A stretch of DNA of 64,000 nt from Bog-473 sp963754445 (lineage in GTDB: Bacteria; Actinomycetota; Acidimicrobiia; Acidimicrobiales; RAAP-2). The DNA is taken from positions 1,240,001-1,304,000 of the forward strand of contig CAVWFT010000002.1 of assembly GCA_963754445.1 (NCBI GenBank). The letters run 5' to 3'. A model generated the notes under the pieces. That model was given only the letters and a program-made list of their open reading frames with translations. It was not told the DNA's origin and ran no database searches. How positions within the stretch are numbered: position 1 is the first letter of the stretch; every line of letters begins with the position of its first letter. Shown here piece by piece: positions 46,448 through 55,020 of this stretch. The translations under genes and the position numbers were made by a program.

Positions 46448-48430
46448 ATGGACGAGGAGAGCAATCCGGGTAGCGACACACAGGGGGCGGCGCCCGACCG
46501 TCGGCCCTGGCTCGCCGTCCCGTCACAGCGTGTGCTCCAGATCGTCCTGGGACTGTTCTGGATCCTCGACGCCGCACTCCAGTTCCAACCCTTCATGTTC
46601 GGCCGCGGCTTCGTGGACGCCAACCTCCTGGCCAACGCCCAGGGGCAGCCGTTCGTCATCGGCGATCTGATCACCCACATCGGGAACTTCATCGCACCCG
46701 ACATCGCCGTGTGGAACACGTTCTTCGCCCTGATCCAACTCGGGATCGGGGTCGGGCTCCTGTTCCGGCCGGCGGTCAAGCCGGCGTTGGCGGTGTCGTT
46801 CGCCTGGGTGCTGGGCGTCTGGTTCCTCGGTGAGGGGCTGGGCATGATCTTCACCGGCACGGCGTCGGCGCTGACCGGGGCGCCGGGCGGTGTGCTCATG
46901 TACGGGCTCATCGGACTCATGTGCTGGCCGCGGGCGCAAGGCGACGAGCGCTCGGTTGCCCCGCCGGCCCGGCGCGGTCTGGCGTCGTCGGCCGCGGCGC
47001 AGGGGATCGGGCGGGCGATCACACCGATGCTGGCGTGGAGCGGGTACTGGTGCCTCGCTGCGGTGCTGTTCCTCTTCCCGGACAACCGGACCCAGAGCTC
47101 GGTGCAGAGTGCCATCGTCGGCATGGCCGCGGGTGAACCGAGCTGGTTCGCCCGTTTCCTCACCAGCGTGGGCAACCAGTTCGCGCACGGCGGGACACAG
47201 ACAGCCTGGGTGTTGGCGATCGTGTCGCTCGTCATCGGTCTGGGACCCCTCTTCGTCCGCCGGCCGGGCGGCTTCCTGGCGGCCGGCGCGCTCGTGTCGT
47301 TCGCCATGTGGGTGGCGGCCCAGGGCCTGGTCGGGGACATCTTCTCCGGATCCGGCACCGATCCCAACACGGGACCCCTGGTCATCCTCCTGGCGGCGGC
47401 CATGGTGCCGTTGGTGGCGGCGACCCGAGAGGAATGGGAATCCCCCGCCCGCCTCGTGGTCCGTCGTGCGCCGGCCGCGGCCGGGGTGGGCGCCGCTGCC
47501 CTGGTCGCCGGTCTCGTCCTGAGCGCGACCTACCCGGCCGCGTCCGACGAGCCCAGCGCCACGGCCATGTCCGGCATGACCATGCAGGGCGCGGGCGCCA
47601 TGGCTTCGGGCACGGAGGCGGCGGCGTCGTCCACCTGCCGCGTGGACAAGAACGGGCTGAAGATCCAGGGACTGGATCTCAACAACACGCCCTACATGGT
47701 CATGGGCGGTCACAACGCCGGCATGGATCTCAACGGTGCGGACGCCAGCGCAGCGGCCGGGTTCAACATCACCAAGCAGAACTGGAACTACACCGGTCCG
47801 GCCCTCCCGGAAGCCGAGGCGCAACAGCTCCTGACCGACGGGAACAACGGACCGGGCGACATCGCCATGGCGGCGGACGGCTGTGCGGCCAAGCTGACGG
47901 CGGTACAGGAGCTGGGAGCGGAGCAGTACGTGCAGGCGACGACGGAGTCGGCCGCCCGCTACGCCACCCCGGCGGCCGCCCAAGCGGCGGGATACGTGGC
48001 GGCCTCGCCCACGAACTACCCGGTCGTGTCCTACGTGAACCCGGCGATCGTGGCCGCCAATGCGGCCGCGAAACGGACGCTCAGCCCGCAACACATCGAC
48101 GGCTTGGTCTATGCCCAGACGCCGGCGGGCGCCGAGGTGCTGGCCGGGGCCTTCTACATCCTTCCGGCCTCTCTCACCACCGTACCGATGCCCTACGGCG
48201 CGCTGGTCCAGTGGCACCGACGGACCGCAGTGTGCGGCGACGGCTCGACGACGGCGACGATGCCCCTCGCCATCACGGGGTACCCGCCGTGCCCGAGCAA
48301 TTCGACGGTGCAGCCGACGCCGTTCATGTCGATGGTGTGGCAGGTGCCCGTGGCCGGTGGCCCGCTGGCCATCCAGCCGCCCGACATCCAGATCGTCGAG
48401 GCGGCGGTGATGCAGACGCTCGACTCCTGA
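46448..48430 (+). CDS. large multi-pass membrane protein with exported C-terminal domain, unknown
   Basis: 660 residues from the ATG at 46448. About eight hydrophobic helices span residues 25-350 (VLQIVLGLFWILDAALQFQP; WNTFFALIQLGIGVGLLFRP; TAWVLAIVSLVIGLGPLF). A Met/Gly-rich stretch follows (SATAMSGMTMQGAGAMASGT), then a Cys-containing soluble domain with NTPYMVMGGHNAGMDLNGAD and AITGYPPCPSNS. Met and His content might suggest copper or other metal handling, but I recognise no family. The gene stands alone between putA and the aldo/keto reductase. Confidence 0.75.
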   Translation: MDEESNPGSDTQGAAPDRRPWLAVPSQRVLQIVLGLFWILDAALQFQPFMFGRGFVDANLLANAQGQPFVIGDLITHIGNFIAPDIAVWNTFFALIQLGIGVGLLFRPAVKPALAVSFAWVLGVWFLGEGLGMIFTGTASALTGAPGGVLMYGLIGLMCWPRAQGDERSVAPPARRGLASSAAAQGIGRAITPMLAWSGYWCLAAVLFLFPDNRTQSSVQSAIVGMAAGEPSWFARFLTSVGNQFAHGGTQTAWVLAIVSLVIGLGPLFVRRPGGFLAAGALVSFAMWVAAQGLVGDIFSGSGTDPNTGPLVILLAAAMVPLVAATREEWESPARLVVRRAPAAAGVGAAALVAGLVLSATYPAASDEPSATAMSGMTMQGAGAMASGTEAAASSTCRVDKNGLKIQGLDLNNTPYMVMGGHNAGMDLNGADASAAAGFNITKQNWNYTGPALPEAEAQQLLTDGNNGPGDIAMAADGCAAKLTAVQELGAEQYVQATTESAARYATPAAAQAAGYVAASPTNYPVVSYVNPAIVAANAAAKRTLSPQHIDGLVYAQTPAGAEVLAGAFYILPASLTTVPMPYGALVQWHRRTAVCGDGSTTATMPLAITGYPPCPSNSTVQPTPFMSMVWQVPVAGGPLAIQPPDIQIVEAAVMQTLDS

Positions 48431-48436
48431 GCTACC

Positions 48437-49360
48437 TCAGCGGGGCGCGATGACGTCCACCTCGGCCAACACGGCATCGCTCGGCCGCCAGGCGCCCGCA
48501 GCGACGTTGGCCGCGATCTGCTCGGCCTTGGTGGCTCCGGCGATCACCGAGGCCACGGCGGGTCGGGTCAGCAGCCACCCGAAGGCCAGGTCGAGGAGCG
48601 AGTGGCCCTCGCGCCGGGCCAGTGCCTCGAGCGCCTCGACCTTGCTCATGTTCTCCTGGCGCAACAGGTCGGCCCCCCGCTCGCCCCAGGCGGCCAGTCG
48701 GGTGCCCTCCGGTGGTGCCTCGCCTGCCTTGTACTTCCCACTGAGCAGACCGCTGGCGAGCGGGAAGTAGGGCAGGAATGCTGTGCCAGTCCGGTCACAC
48801 TCGGCGAGGACGCCGTCCTCGGGGTCGCGGTGGAGCACGTTGTATTCGTTCTGCACGCTGACGAATCCGGGCGCACCCTCGGCGACGGCAGCGGCCGCCT
48901 CTTCGAGCATGGCCGCGCTGAAGTTCGAGCACCCGACCTCTCGGACCTTGCCTTCGGCCACGAGCTCGCCGAGAGCACCCAGGGTCTCGGCGATCGGCGT
49001 CTTCGGGTCGGGCATGTGGAGCTGATAGAGGTCGATGCGATCGGTGCCCAGTCGGGTGAGGCTGTCCTCTACGGCGGTGCGCACGTAGCCGGCCGAGCCA
49101 CCGCCCTCGTGGCCTTCGTAGGCACCGCCGAACTTGGTGGCCAGCACGATCTCCTCGCGGCGCGCCCCGAGAGCGGCACCGAGATAGGTCTCGCTCTTCG
49201 TGCCGCCGTAGATGTCGGCCGTATCGAAGAAGTTGATGCCGGCGTCGAGCGCGGCTCCGACGACGGCGTCGGTCTCCGCACGACCGATGCGCATGCCGAA
49301 GTTGTTGCAGCCCAGGCCGACGACACTGACTTTCAGCGATCCGATCGAGCGCGTCTCCAC
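48437..49360 (-). CDS. aldo/keto reductase
   Basis: 307 residues from a GTG with GGAGGTG 5 bases upstream. AKR tetrad regions: FFDTADIYGGTKSETYLGAAL (Asp, Tyr), IVLATKFGGAYEG (Lys) and DLYQLHMPDPKTP (His). C-terminal cofactor region SVIAGATKAEQIAANV. Uses NADPH to reduce carbonyls; substrate unknown. Confidence 0.92.
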   Translation of the reverse strand: METRSIGSLKVSVVGLGCNNFGMRIGRAETDAVVGAALDAGINFFDTADIYGGTKSETYLGAALGARREEIVLATKFGGAYEGHEGGGSAGYVRTAVEDSLTRLGTDRIDLYQLHMPDPKTPIAETLGALGELVAEGKVREVGCSNFSAAMLEEAAAAVAEGAPGFVSVQNEYNVLHRDPEDGVLAECDRTGTAFLPYFPLASGLLSGKYKAGEAPPEGTRLAAWGERGADLLRQENMSKVEALEALARREGHSLLDLAFGWLLTRPAVASVIAGATKAEQIAANVAAGAWRPSDAVLAEVDVIAPR

Positions 49361-49464
49361 CCGGCACCTCCGTCCGATTCGCCGGCCTGTGCGATGCGGC
49401 CGGGTCGGCAGTACTGTACCGGCGGCTCGGGGGATCAGCTCCGCCCGGACGCGAGGAGGCTGGA

Positions 49465-49845
49465 ATGGCTGCAGGCGCAGTGGACGTGAAGATTGCGGCG
49501 GCGCCCGACGCCGTGTGGGAGAAGGTGGGCGACTTCGGAGGACTCGGCGCGTTCTTCCCCGGCATCGAGTCGTTCCGTCTCGAAGGCGACGATCGCATCA
49601 TCGGCATGTTCGGTATGGAGATCCGAGAACGATTGCTCGGCAAGGACGACTCCGCCCGCACGATCACGTACTCGGTGGTCGAGGGCGTCCCGATCGAGAG
49701 CCACACCGCCACCATCTCGGTCGAACCCGAGGACGACGGCTCGCGGGTCATCTGGGCCTACGACGTGACCCCCGACGAGATGGCGCCCATCTTCGGCGAT
49801 ACCTACAAGGCGGCTCTGGCCACGCTGGAGAACGCCTTCGCCTGA
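49465..49845 (+). CDS. SRPBCC family (Bet v1/START-like) protein
   Basis: 126 residues, GAGGAGG ribosome site before the ATG. Polyketide-cyclase/lipid-binding-like layout: VDVKIAAAPDAVWEKVGDFGGLGAFFPGIESFRLEGDDRI and a C-terminal helix TYKAALATLENAFA. It has a ligand-binding pocket fold; ligand unknown. It precedes the ABC1 gene by about 60 bp. Confidence 0.88.
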   Translation: MAAGAVDVKIAAAPDAVWEKVGDFGGLGAFFPGIESFRLEGDDRIIGMFGMEIRERLLGKDDSARTITYSVVEGVPIESHTATISVEPEDDGSRVIWAYDVTPDEMAPIFGDTYKAALATLENAFA

Positions 49846-49909
49846 GGACGTGGCCACCAGGGCCCGCGGACCGGACCAGCCGGCCGGGTCCGCCGCCTAC
49901 CCTGGCCCG

Positions 49910-51424
49910 GTGACGAACCTCTCGAGGGACGCAAGGTCGGGGTCATCGGATCCCGAGCCCCAGCCCCTGGTCGAGGACGTCCCGCGCATCTACCCGCGCC
50001 GCCTGCCCGAACCCACCGGGCGCGAGCTCTTCCGGCGCGGCCGCACCATCGCTTCGGTCGTCGGGTTCCACTTCGCGCCGACGGCGGCGCGCCAGGTGTT
50101 GCACATCCGCCAGGGCGTCCTCCCGGCGGCCCAGTTGGCCCGGCCGCTGCGCAAGAGCTTCCAGGACCTGGGCGGCACGTTCATGAAGTTCGGCCAGATC
50201 ATCGCCTCCTCGCCCGGCATGTTCGGCGACGAGGTGGCCGACGAGTTCCGGGCCTGTCTCGACACCGGTCCCGCCGTACCCTTTCCCGACGTACGCCAGC
50301 GGGTGGAGGAGGACCTCGGACGCAACCTGCGCGACGCGTTCGCCGAGTTCGACCCCCAGCCGATCGGTACGGCCTCCATCGCCGTCGTGCACAAGGCGCG
50401 GCTGCACGACGGGCGCACCGTGGCGGTCAAGGTGCTGCGACCCAACATCGAACAGGTCGTGGCCACCGATCTCGACCTGATGCAGCCGCTGCTCGAGATC
50501 CTCGTCCGCCAGACGGGGGATCAGATGGCCGGGTCCACGCTCCAGCTGCTCGACGGCTTCCGGGTGCAGATCGGTGAGGAGATGGACCTGCGCAACGAGG
50601 CGCGTGCCCTGGTGCACTTCCGTCGCCTGCAGGGCGAGTTCGCGTTGACGCGCATGGCCGTGCCCGAACCGCACCTCGACCTGTCCGGACGCAACGTGCT
50701 CACCATGGAATTCTTCGACGGAGTGCCGATCGACGACCTGGCCCGGGTGGCCGACCTCGGTTTCGACCCCACGCCGCTGGTCCAAGAGGTCATGCGGGCC
50801 TTCTTCTTGACCACCGTGCGCTGGGGCGCGTTCCACGGCGATGTGCACGCGGGCAACATGATGATGTTGCGCGATGGCCGGATCGGGGTCATCGACTGGG
50901 GCATCGTGGGCCGCCTGGACCGCTCGACGCACCGCTTCTTCATTTCACTCCTGGCGGCGGCGATGGGCGACGAGGCGGCCTGGCCGGTGGTCACCAAGCA
51001 CATCACCGACGTCTACGGTCCCGCCATCGGCGTGGCCGTCGGGCTGTCGGGTGACGACCTGACCTCCTTCTTCCGTTCCGTGATCGAGCCGGCGCTGACC
51101 CGGCCCTTCGGCGAGGTGAGCCTGGCCGGGATCATGCAGGCGATTCAGCTGCAGATGGCCAAGGCCCAGGGGGTGGAGGCGCACCAGCGCAGCGTGCGGG
51201 CCATCGTCCGCCGGCTGCGCAGCCAGCGGGCCGTCCGGCGCATGGCCGACGAATCGGGCGGCCTGAACTCGGAGTTCGACCGGGGCACGTTCCTGTTGGC
51301 CAAACAGCTCATGTACTTCGAGCGCTACGGCCGCATGTTCGTCTCGGAGATGCCGATCCTCAACGACCGGGACTTCATCGAGAAGCTCCTGGCCGGGGTC
51401 GACGTGGCCAACCTGGCCGACTGA
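49910..51424 (+). CDS. ABC1/UbiB-family atypical kinase
   Basis: About 504 residues from the GTG at 49910 (a GTG at 49850 would add 20 residues). Family marks: KFGQIIASSPGMFGDEVADEF (KxGQ loop), RTVAVKVLRPNIEQVVATDLDL (ATP-site Lys), FHGDVHAGNMMMLRDGRIGVIDWGIVG (HxD-type catalytic and DFG-like metal region). Bacterial members support quinone/isoprenoid or lipid metabolism. It lies next to the KstR-like operator but reads away. Confidence 0.9.
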   Translation: MTNLSRDARSGSSDPEPQPLVEDVPRIYPRRLPEPTGRELFRRGRTIASVVGFHFAPTAARQVLHIRQGVLPAAQLARPLRKSFQDLGGTFMKFGQIIASSPGMFGDEVADEFRACLDTGPAVPFPDVRQRVEEDLGRNLRDAFAEFDPQPIGTASIAVVHKARLHDGRTVAVKVLRPNIEQVVATDLDLMQPLLEILVRQTGDQMAGSTLQLLDGFRVQIGEEMDLRNEARALVHFRRLQGEFALTRMAVPEPHLDLSGRNVLTMEFFDGVPIDDLARVADLGFDPTPLVQEVMRAFFLTTVRWGAFHGDVHAGNMMMLRDGRIGVIDWGIVGRLDRSTHRFFISLLAAAMGDEAAWPVVTKHITDVYGPAIGVAVGLSGDDLTSFFRSVIEPALTRPFGEVSLAGIMQAIQLQMAKAQGVEAHQRSVRAIVRRLRSQRAVRRMADESGGLNSEFDRGTFLLAKQLMYFERYGRMFVSEMPILNDRDFIEKLLAGVDVANLAD

Positions 51425-51444
51425 GCGGGGCCCTTTGGCACGGA

Positions 51445-51462
51445 ACTGGAATGTGTTCTAGT
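51445..51462. promoter_or_regulatory. KstR-like operator
   Basis: ACTGGAATGTGTTCTAGT, on the other strand ACTAGAACACATTCCAGT. It shares the TAGAAC-N2-GTTCTA core of the known mycobacterial KstR operator at all but two positions and has ACT...AGT outer arms. It lies 41 bp before the DUF35 start and after the ABC1 stop. KstR represses cholesterol side-chain and upper-ring genes until a CoA thioester ligand binds. The regulator gene is not in the window. Confidence 0.65.
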
Positions 51463-51503
51463 TTCCCCCGGGGTCCGAAAACGGACCCCAGCGGGGAGGT
51501 GTC

Positions 51504-51965
51504 ATGGCAGACGAGGTGGTGAACTACACGTCCGACCACGTCTTGGAGTATCCCTTCGTGCGCTCGGTGGGGCCGACGATCGGCGCCTTCCTGACGGCGT
51601 TGCGCGACGGCAAGGTCGTCGGGACGACGGGGACCGGCGGGCGGGTCATCGTGCCGCCGACCGAGTACGACCCCGAGACGGGGGAGGAGACCTCGGGAGT
51701 GGTCGAGGTCGGCCCGGAGGGCACCGTCACCTCCTGGTCGTGGGTGCCCCGGCCGCGTCCGAAGCATCCTCTGCAGACGCCGTTCGCCTGGGTGCTGGTG
51801 AAGTTCGACGGAGCCGACACGTCATTCCTCCACGTGCTGCCCGCCGCGTCCCCCGACGAGGTCACGACCGGGATGCGGGTGCGGCCCGAGTTCGCTCCTC
51901 CAGCCGACCGGGTGGGCCACGTCAAGGACATCGCACACTTCGTGTCCGTCGCAGGTGCGCAATGA
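51504..51965 (+). CDS. DUF35-like OB-fold protein lacking the zinc ribbon
   Basis: 153 residues with no Cys. N-terminus VVNYTSDHVLEYPFVRSVGPTIGAFLTALRDGKVVG, then VVEVGPEGTVTSWSWVPR and a barrel ending AHFVSVAGAQ. ATGA overlap with the next gene (51962-51965). In mycobacterial Rv3521 a double OB-fold protein precedes ltp4/ltp3; here the two halves appear as separate genes. The regulated neighbours imply a role in steroid side-chain thiolysis. Confidence 0.85.
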   Translation: MADEVVNYTSDHVLEYPFVRSVGPTIGAFLTALRDGKVVGTTGTGGRVIVPPTEYDPETGEETSGVVEVGPEGTVTSWSWVPRPRPKHPLQTPFAWVLVKFDGADTSFLHVLPAASPDEVTTGMRVRPEFAPPADRVGHVKDIAHFVSVAGAQ

Positions 51966-52456
51966 GCGAGCGTGAGCCGGTGACGATGATGGAGGCGACG
52001 ACCCGCCTGGACTATCTCTTCACGGCCGGCGTGGCCATGGGCAAGAACCTGCATGGCTACGAGCAGGGCAAGTTCATCGGTCAGCGCTGCCCGAAGTGCA
52101 AGAAGGTGTACGTGCCCTCACGTGGCTCGTGCCCGACCGACGGTCTGCCCACCGACGAGATCGTCGAGCTGCCCAACACCGGGACCGTGACGACCTATTG
52201 CATCGTCAACGTGCCCTTCGCCGGACAGTCGATCGAGATCCCCTACATCTGTGGCCAGATCCTCCTCGACGGGGCGAACCTCTCGTTCATGGGTCTGCTC
52301 CAGGAGATACCCACCGACGAGGTGCGCATGGGTCTGCGGGTCGAGGCCGTGTGGGTGCCACCCGAGGAACTCGGACCCACGTTGGCCTCGGTCAAGTACT
52401 TCCGCCCGACCGGCGAGCCCGATGCCGACTACGAGACGTACAAGGAGTACCTGTGA
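51962..52456 (+). CDS. DUF35 OB-fold protein with zinc ribbon
   Basis: 164 residues. N-terminal helical arm then zinc-ribbon CPKCKKVYVPSRGSCPTDG (C-x2-C, further Cys, the fourth ligand position reading Asp rather than Cys). OB part GTVTTYCIVNVPFAGQSIEIPY and LRVEAVWVPPEEL. It is coupled to the downstream thiolase by GTGA at 52453. Confidence 0.88.
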   Translation: MSEREPVTMMEATTRLDYLFTAGVAMGKNLHGYEQGKFIGQRCPKCKKVYVPSRGSCPTDGLPTDEIVELPNTGTVTTYCIVNVPFAGQSIEIPYICGQILLDGANLSFMGLLQEIPTDEVRMGLRVEAVWVPPEELGPTLASVKYFRPTGEPDADYETYKEYL

Positions 52457-53538
52457 GTGGTTTTCCCGAGTTGGTCTCGGGCAGGCGACCCGTCGGCGTC
52501 GTGTCGTTCGCGCAGTACGACAACGTGCGCAGCGAGGACCAACGCAACGAGGTCGAGATGCTGATGCCCGTCGTGGCCGAGGTGTTCGGCAACCTCGGCA
52601 TCACCAAGGACGACGTGGGCTTCATCTGCTCGGGCTCGACCGACTACCTGATCGGCGGTCCGTTCTCCTTCGTGGCCGCGCTCGACGCGGTCGGGGTCTG
52701 GCCACCGCGGGCCGAGTCCCACGTGGAGATGGACGGCGCGTGGGCGCTCTACGAGGCCTGGGTGTTGCTCCAAGAGGGCGAAATCGACGCCGCACTGGTG
52801 TACTCGTTCGGCCGCTCGTCGATGGGCGACCTGAGCGAGATCCTGGCCGTGCAGCTCGACCCCTACTACGTCGCACCGCTGTGGCCCGACCCGACGTCAC
52901 TGGCCGCACTCCAGGCGCAGGCCCTGATCGATGCCGGCAAGGCCACCGAGGCCGACTTCGCTGAGGTGGCCAGCCGGTCGAGGCGCTCGGCGCTCGACAA
53001 TCCAAAAGCACAGGTGGCCTACGACCGCTCCGTCGCGGCGCTGTTGGCGGAAGAGTACGACGTGGCGCCGCTGCGTCGGCACACACTCCCGCCGTTGAGC
53101 GACGGCTGTGCTGCCGTGGTGCTCGCCGCCGGTGACAAGGCCTACGAGTGGTGCGAGCGCCCGGCCTTCATCACGGGGATCGATCACCGCATCGAGACCC
53201 ACTCGGTGGGGGCGCGTGACCTGACGGTGTCGCCCTCCACCAAGCTGGCGGGAGAGAAGGCCGGCGTGGGAACCAAGAAGGTGGACCTGGCCGAGCTGCA
53301 CGCTCCCTTCGCCCACCAGGAACTGATCCTGTCGGAGGCCCTCGGGCTCGACGACGGGGTGTCGATCAATCCCTCGGGCGGTGCCCTGGCCGCCAACCCG
53401 ATGATGTCCGCCGGACTGATCCGCATCGGCGAGTCGGCGAAGGCCATCTGGTCGGGTCAGGCCGACCGGGCGGTGGCGCATGCCACCTCGGGCCACTGCC
53501 TGCAACAGAACCTGGTCTGCGTCCTGGAGGGTGTGTGA
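52453..53538 (+). CDS. thiolase-fold protein (Ltp4-like)
   Basis: 361 residues from the GTG at 52453. Thiolase-like core: VGFICSGSTDYLIGGPFSFVAALDAVGVWPP, ESHVEMDGAWALYEAWVLLQEGEIDAALVYSFG. The usual nucleophile Cys-Gly motif is replaced by EMDGAWALYEA, so catalysis is in doubt and it may be a scaffold partner. C-terminus SINPSGGALAANPMMSAGLIRIGE. TGATG overlap with the next gene. Confidence 0.87.
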   Translation: MSGFPELVSGRRPVGVVSFAQYDNVRSEDQRNEVEMLMPVVAEVFGNLGITKDDVGFICSGSTDYLIGGPFSFVAALDAVGVWPPRAESHVEMDGAWALYEAWVLLQEGEIDAALVYSFGRSSMGDLSEILAVQLDPYYVAPLWPDPTSLAALQAQALIDAGKATEADFAEVASRSRRSALDNPKAQVAYDRSVAALLAEEYDVAPLRRHTLPPLSDGCAAVVLAAGDKAYEWCERPAFITGIDHRIETHSVGARDLTVSPSTKLAGEKAGVGTKKVDLAELHAPFAHQELILSEALGLDDGVSINPSGGALAANPMMSAGLIRIGESAKAIWSGQADRAVAHATSGHCLQQNLVCVLEGV

Positions 53539-54713
53539 TGTCGGAACGTTGCGCAGTCATCGGAGTGGGCCAGACCGTGGCCAAGTCCAAGCGGGAAGAC
53601 GTGTCGATCGCCGGTCTCGTGCGCGAGGCGGCCGTGGCGGCACTCGAGGACGCCGGCCTCGGATTCGGGGACATCGACGCAGTGGTGATCGGAAAGGCCC
53701 CGGACATGTTCGAGGGCGTGATGATGCCCGAGCTGTACCTGGCCCCGGCGCTGGGCGCGGTGGGCAAGCCGATGTTCCGGGTCCACACCGCCGGATCGGT
53801 CGGCGGTTCGACCGCCATCGTGGCGTCGCACCTGGTGGCGTCGGGCGTGCACCAGCGCGTGCTGACCGTGGCCTTCGAGAAGCAGAGTGACTCCGACGCC
53901 ATGTGGGCGCTCTCGGTGCCGCAACCCTTCTCGGCCCCGTTGCTGGCCGGTGCCGGGGGATACTTCGCCCCCATCATCCGGGCCTACATGTACCGCTCCG
54001 GCGCCCCGAGCCACATCGGCATGATGGTGGCGGTCAAGGACCGTCTGCATGCGCTGAAGAACCCTTACGCCCACCTGCATCTGCCCGACATCTCGCTCCA
54101 GAAGGTGGAGGAGTCGATCATGCTGTGGGACCCGCTGCACTACCTCGAGTCCTGTCCGTCCTCCGACGGTGCGGCCGCGATGGTCATCGGATCGGAGAAG
54201 GCGGCCGGGGAGTCCACGGCGGCGACGGGGCGGCCACCGGCCTGGATCCACGGCATGGCCATGCGTTCCGAGCCCACGATGTTCGCAGGCCGGGACCAGG
54301 TGAACCCCCAGGCCGGGCGCGATTGTGCGGCCGATCTCTACCGCCAGGCCGGCATCACCAACCCGCGCGCCGATTTCGACATGGCCGAGGTCTACGTCCC
54401 GTTCAGCTGGTACGAGCCGATGTGGCTCGAGAACCTCGGCTTCTGCGACCAGGGCGACGGCTGGAAGCTGACCGAGGCCGGGGCGACCTCGATGGTCGAG
54501 AACGGGGACATCCCCTGGAACGCCTCGGGCGGGGTGCTCTCCTCGAACCCGATCGGTGCCTCTGGGATGCTGCGCTTTCTCGAGACGGCCCTCCAGGTGC
54601 GGGGGCTGGCGGGGGAGCACCAGGTGGCCGATGCTCGCAGGGCTCTCGGTCAGGCCTACGGTGGAGGGTCGCAATTCTTCGCCATGTGGGTGGTCGGCGC
54701 CGACAAACCGTGA
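53538..54713 (+). CDS. thiolase-fold protein (Ltp3-like)
   Basis: 391 residues from the ATG at 53538 (a GTG at 53535 adds one). Features: GVGQTVAKSKREDVSIAGLVREAAVAALEDAGL, FRVHTAGSVGGSTAIVASHLVASGV, SCPSSDGAAAMVIGSE and IPWNASGGVLSSNPIGASGMLRFLE. As in Ltp-type enzymes the N-terminal nucleophile Cys is not obvious (HTAGSVGGS). Likely forms a hetero-oligomer with the DUF35 and Ltp4-like products in side-chain degradation. Confidence 0.87.
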   Translation: MSERCAVIGVGQTVAKSKREDVSIAGLVREAAVAALEDAGLGFGDIDAVVIGKAPDMFEGVMMPELYLAPALGAVGKPMFRVHTAGSVGGSTAIVASHLVASGVHQRVLTVAFEKQSDSDAMWALSVPQPFSAPLLAGAGGYFAPIIRAYMYRSGAPSHIGMMVAVKDRLHALKNPYAHLHLPDISLQKVEESIMLWDPLHYLESCPSSDGAAAMVIGSEKAAGESTAATGRPPAWIHGMAMRSEPTMFAGRDQVNPQAGRDCAADLYRQAGITNPRADFDMAEVYVPFSWYEPMWLENLGFCDQGDGWKLTEAGATSMVENGDIPWNASGGVLSSNPIGASGMLRFLETALQVRGLAGEHQVADARRALGQAYGGGSQFFAMWVVGADKP

Positions 54714-54773
54714 GCGGCGAGGCGCGACCGATATGCTCGGCCCTGCCAAGCCAGCCCTGACCAGGAGGTCTCC

Positions 54774-54968
54774 GTGAAGGTCGTCGTGGACTTCGACGAG
54801 TGTGCCAGCAACGCCGTGTGCATGGGCATCCTGCCCGAGGTCTTCGAGGTGCGCGACGACGGGTATCTCTACGTCTTGAACGAGAACCCGCCCGAGGAGC
54901 TCCGGGACCGCCTCCGGGAGGCCGTCAACGGCTGCCCGACGGGTGCCATCTCCATCGAGGAAGACTGA
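54774..54968 (+). CDS. [3Fe-4S]-type ferredoxin, FdxD-like
   Basis: 64 residues from a GTG after AGGAGG. Cys at C10 and C16 (DECASNAVCMG) and C54 (GCPTGAI) form C-x2-N-x2-C...CP; the middle position is Asn13, where canonical 4Fe/3Fe ferredoxins have Cys, His or Asp. Mycobacterial FdxD of the steroid regulon has the same Asn. It likely passes electrons to a P450 or other steroid hydroxylase, none of which is in the window. Confidence 0.92.
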   Translation: MKVVVDFDECASNAVCMGILPEVFEVRDDGYLYVLNENPPEELRDRLREAVNGCPTGAISIEED

Positions 54969-55020
54969 CGCCCCAGTCTTCGCGGCACACCCCGACCGCG
55001 CCCGGGGGAGTTCGTCGTCC

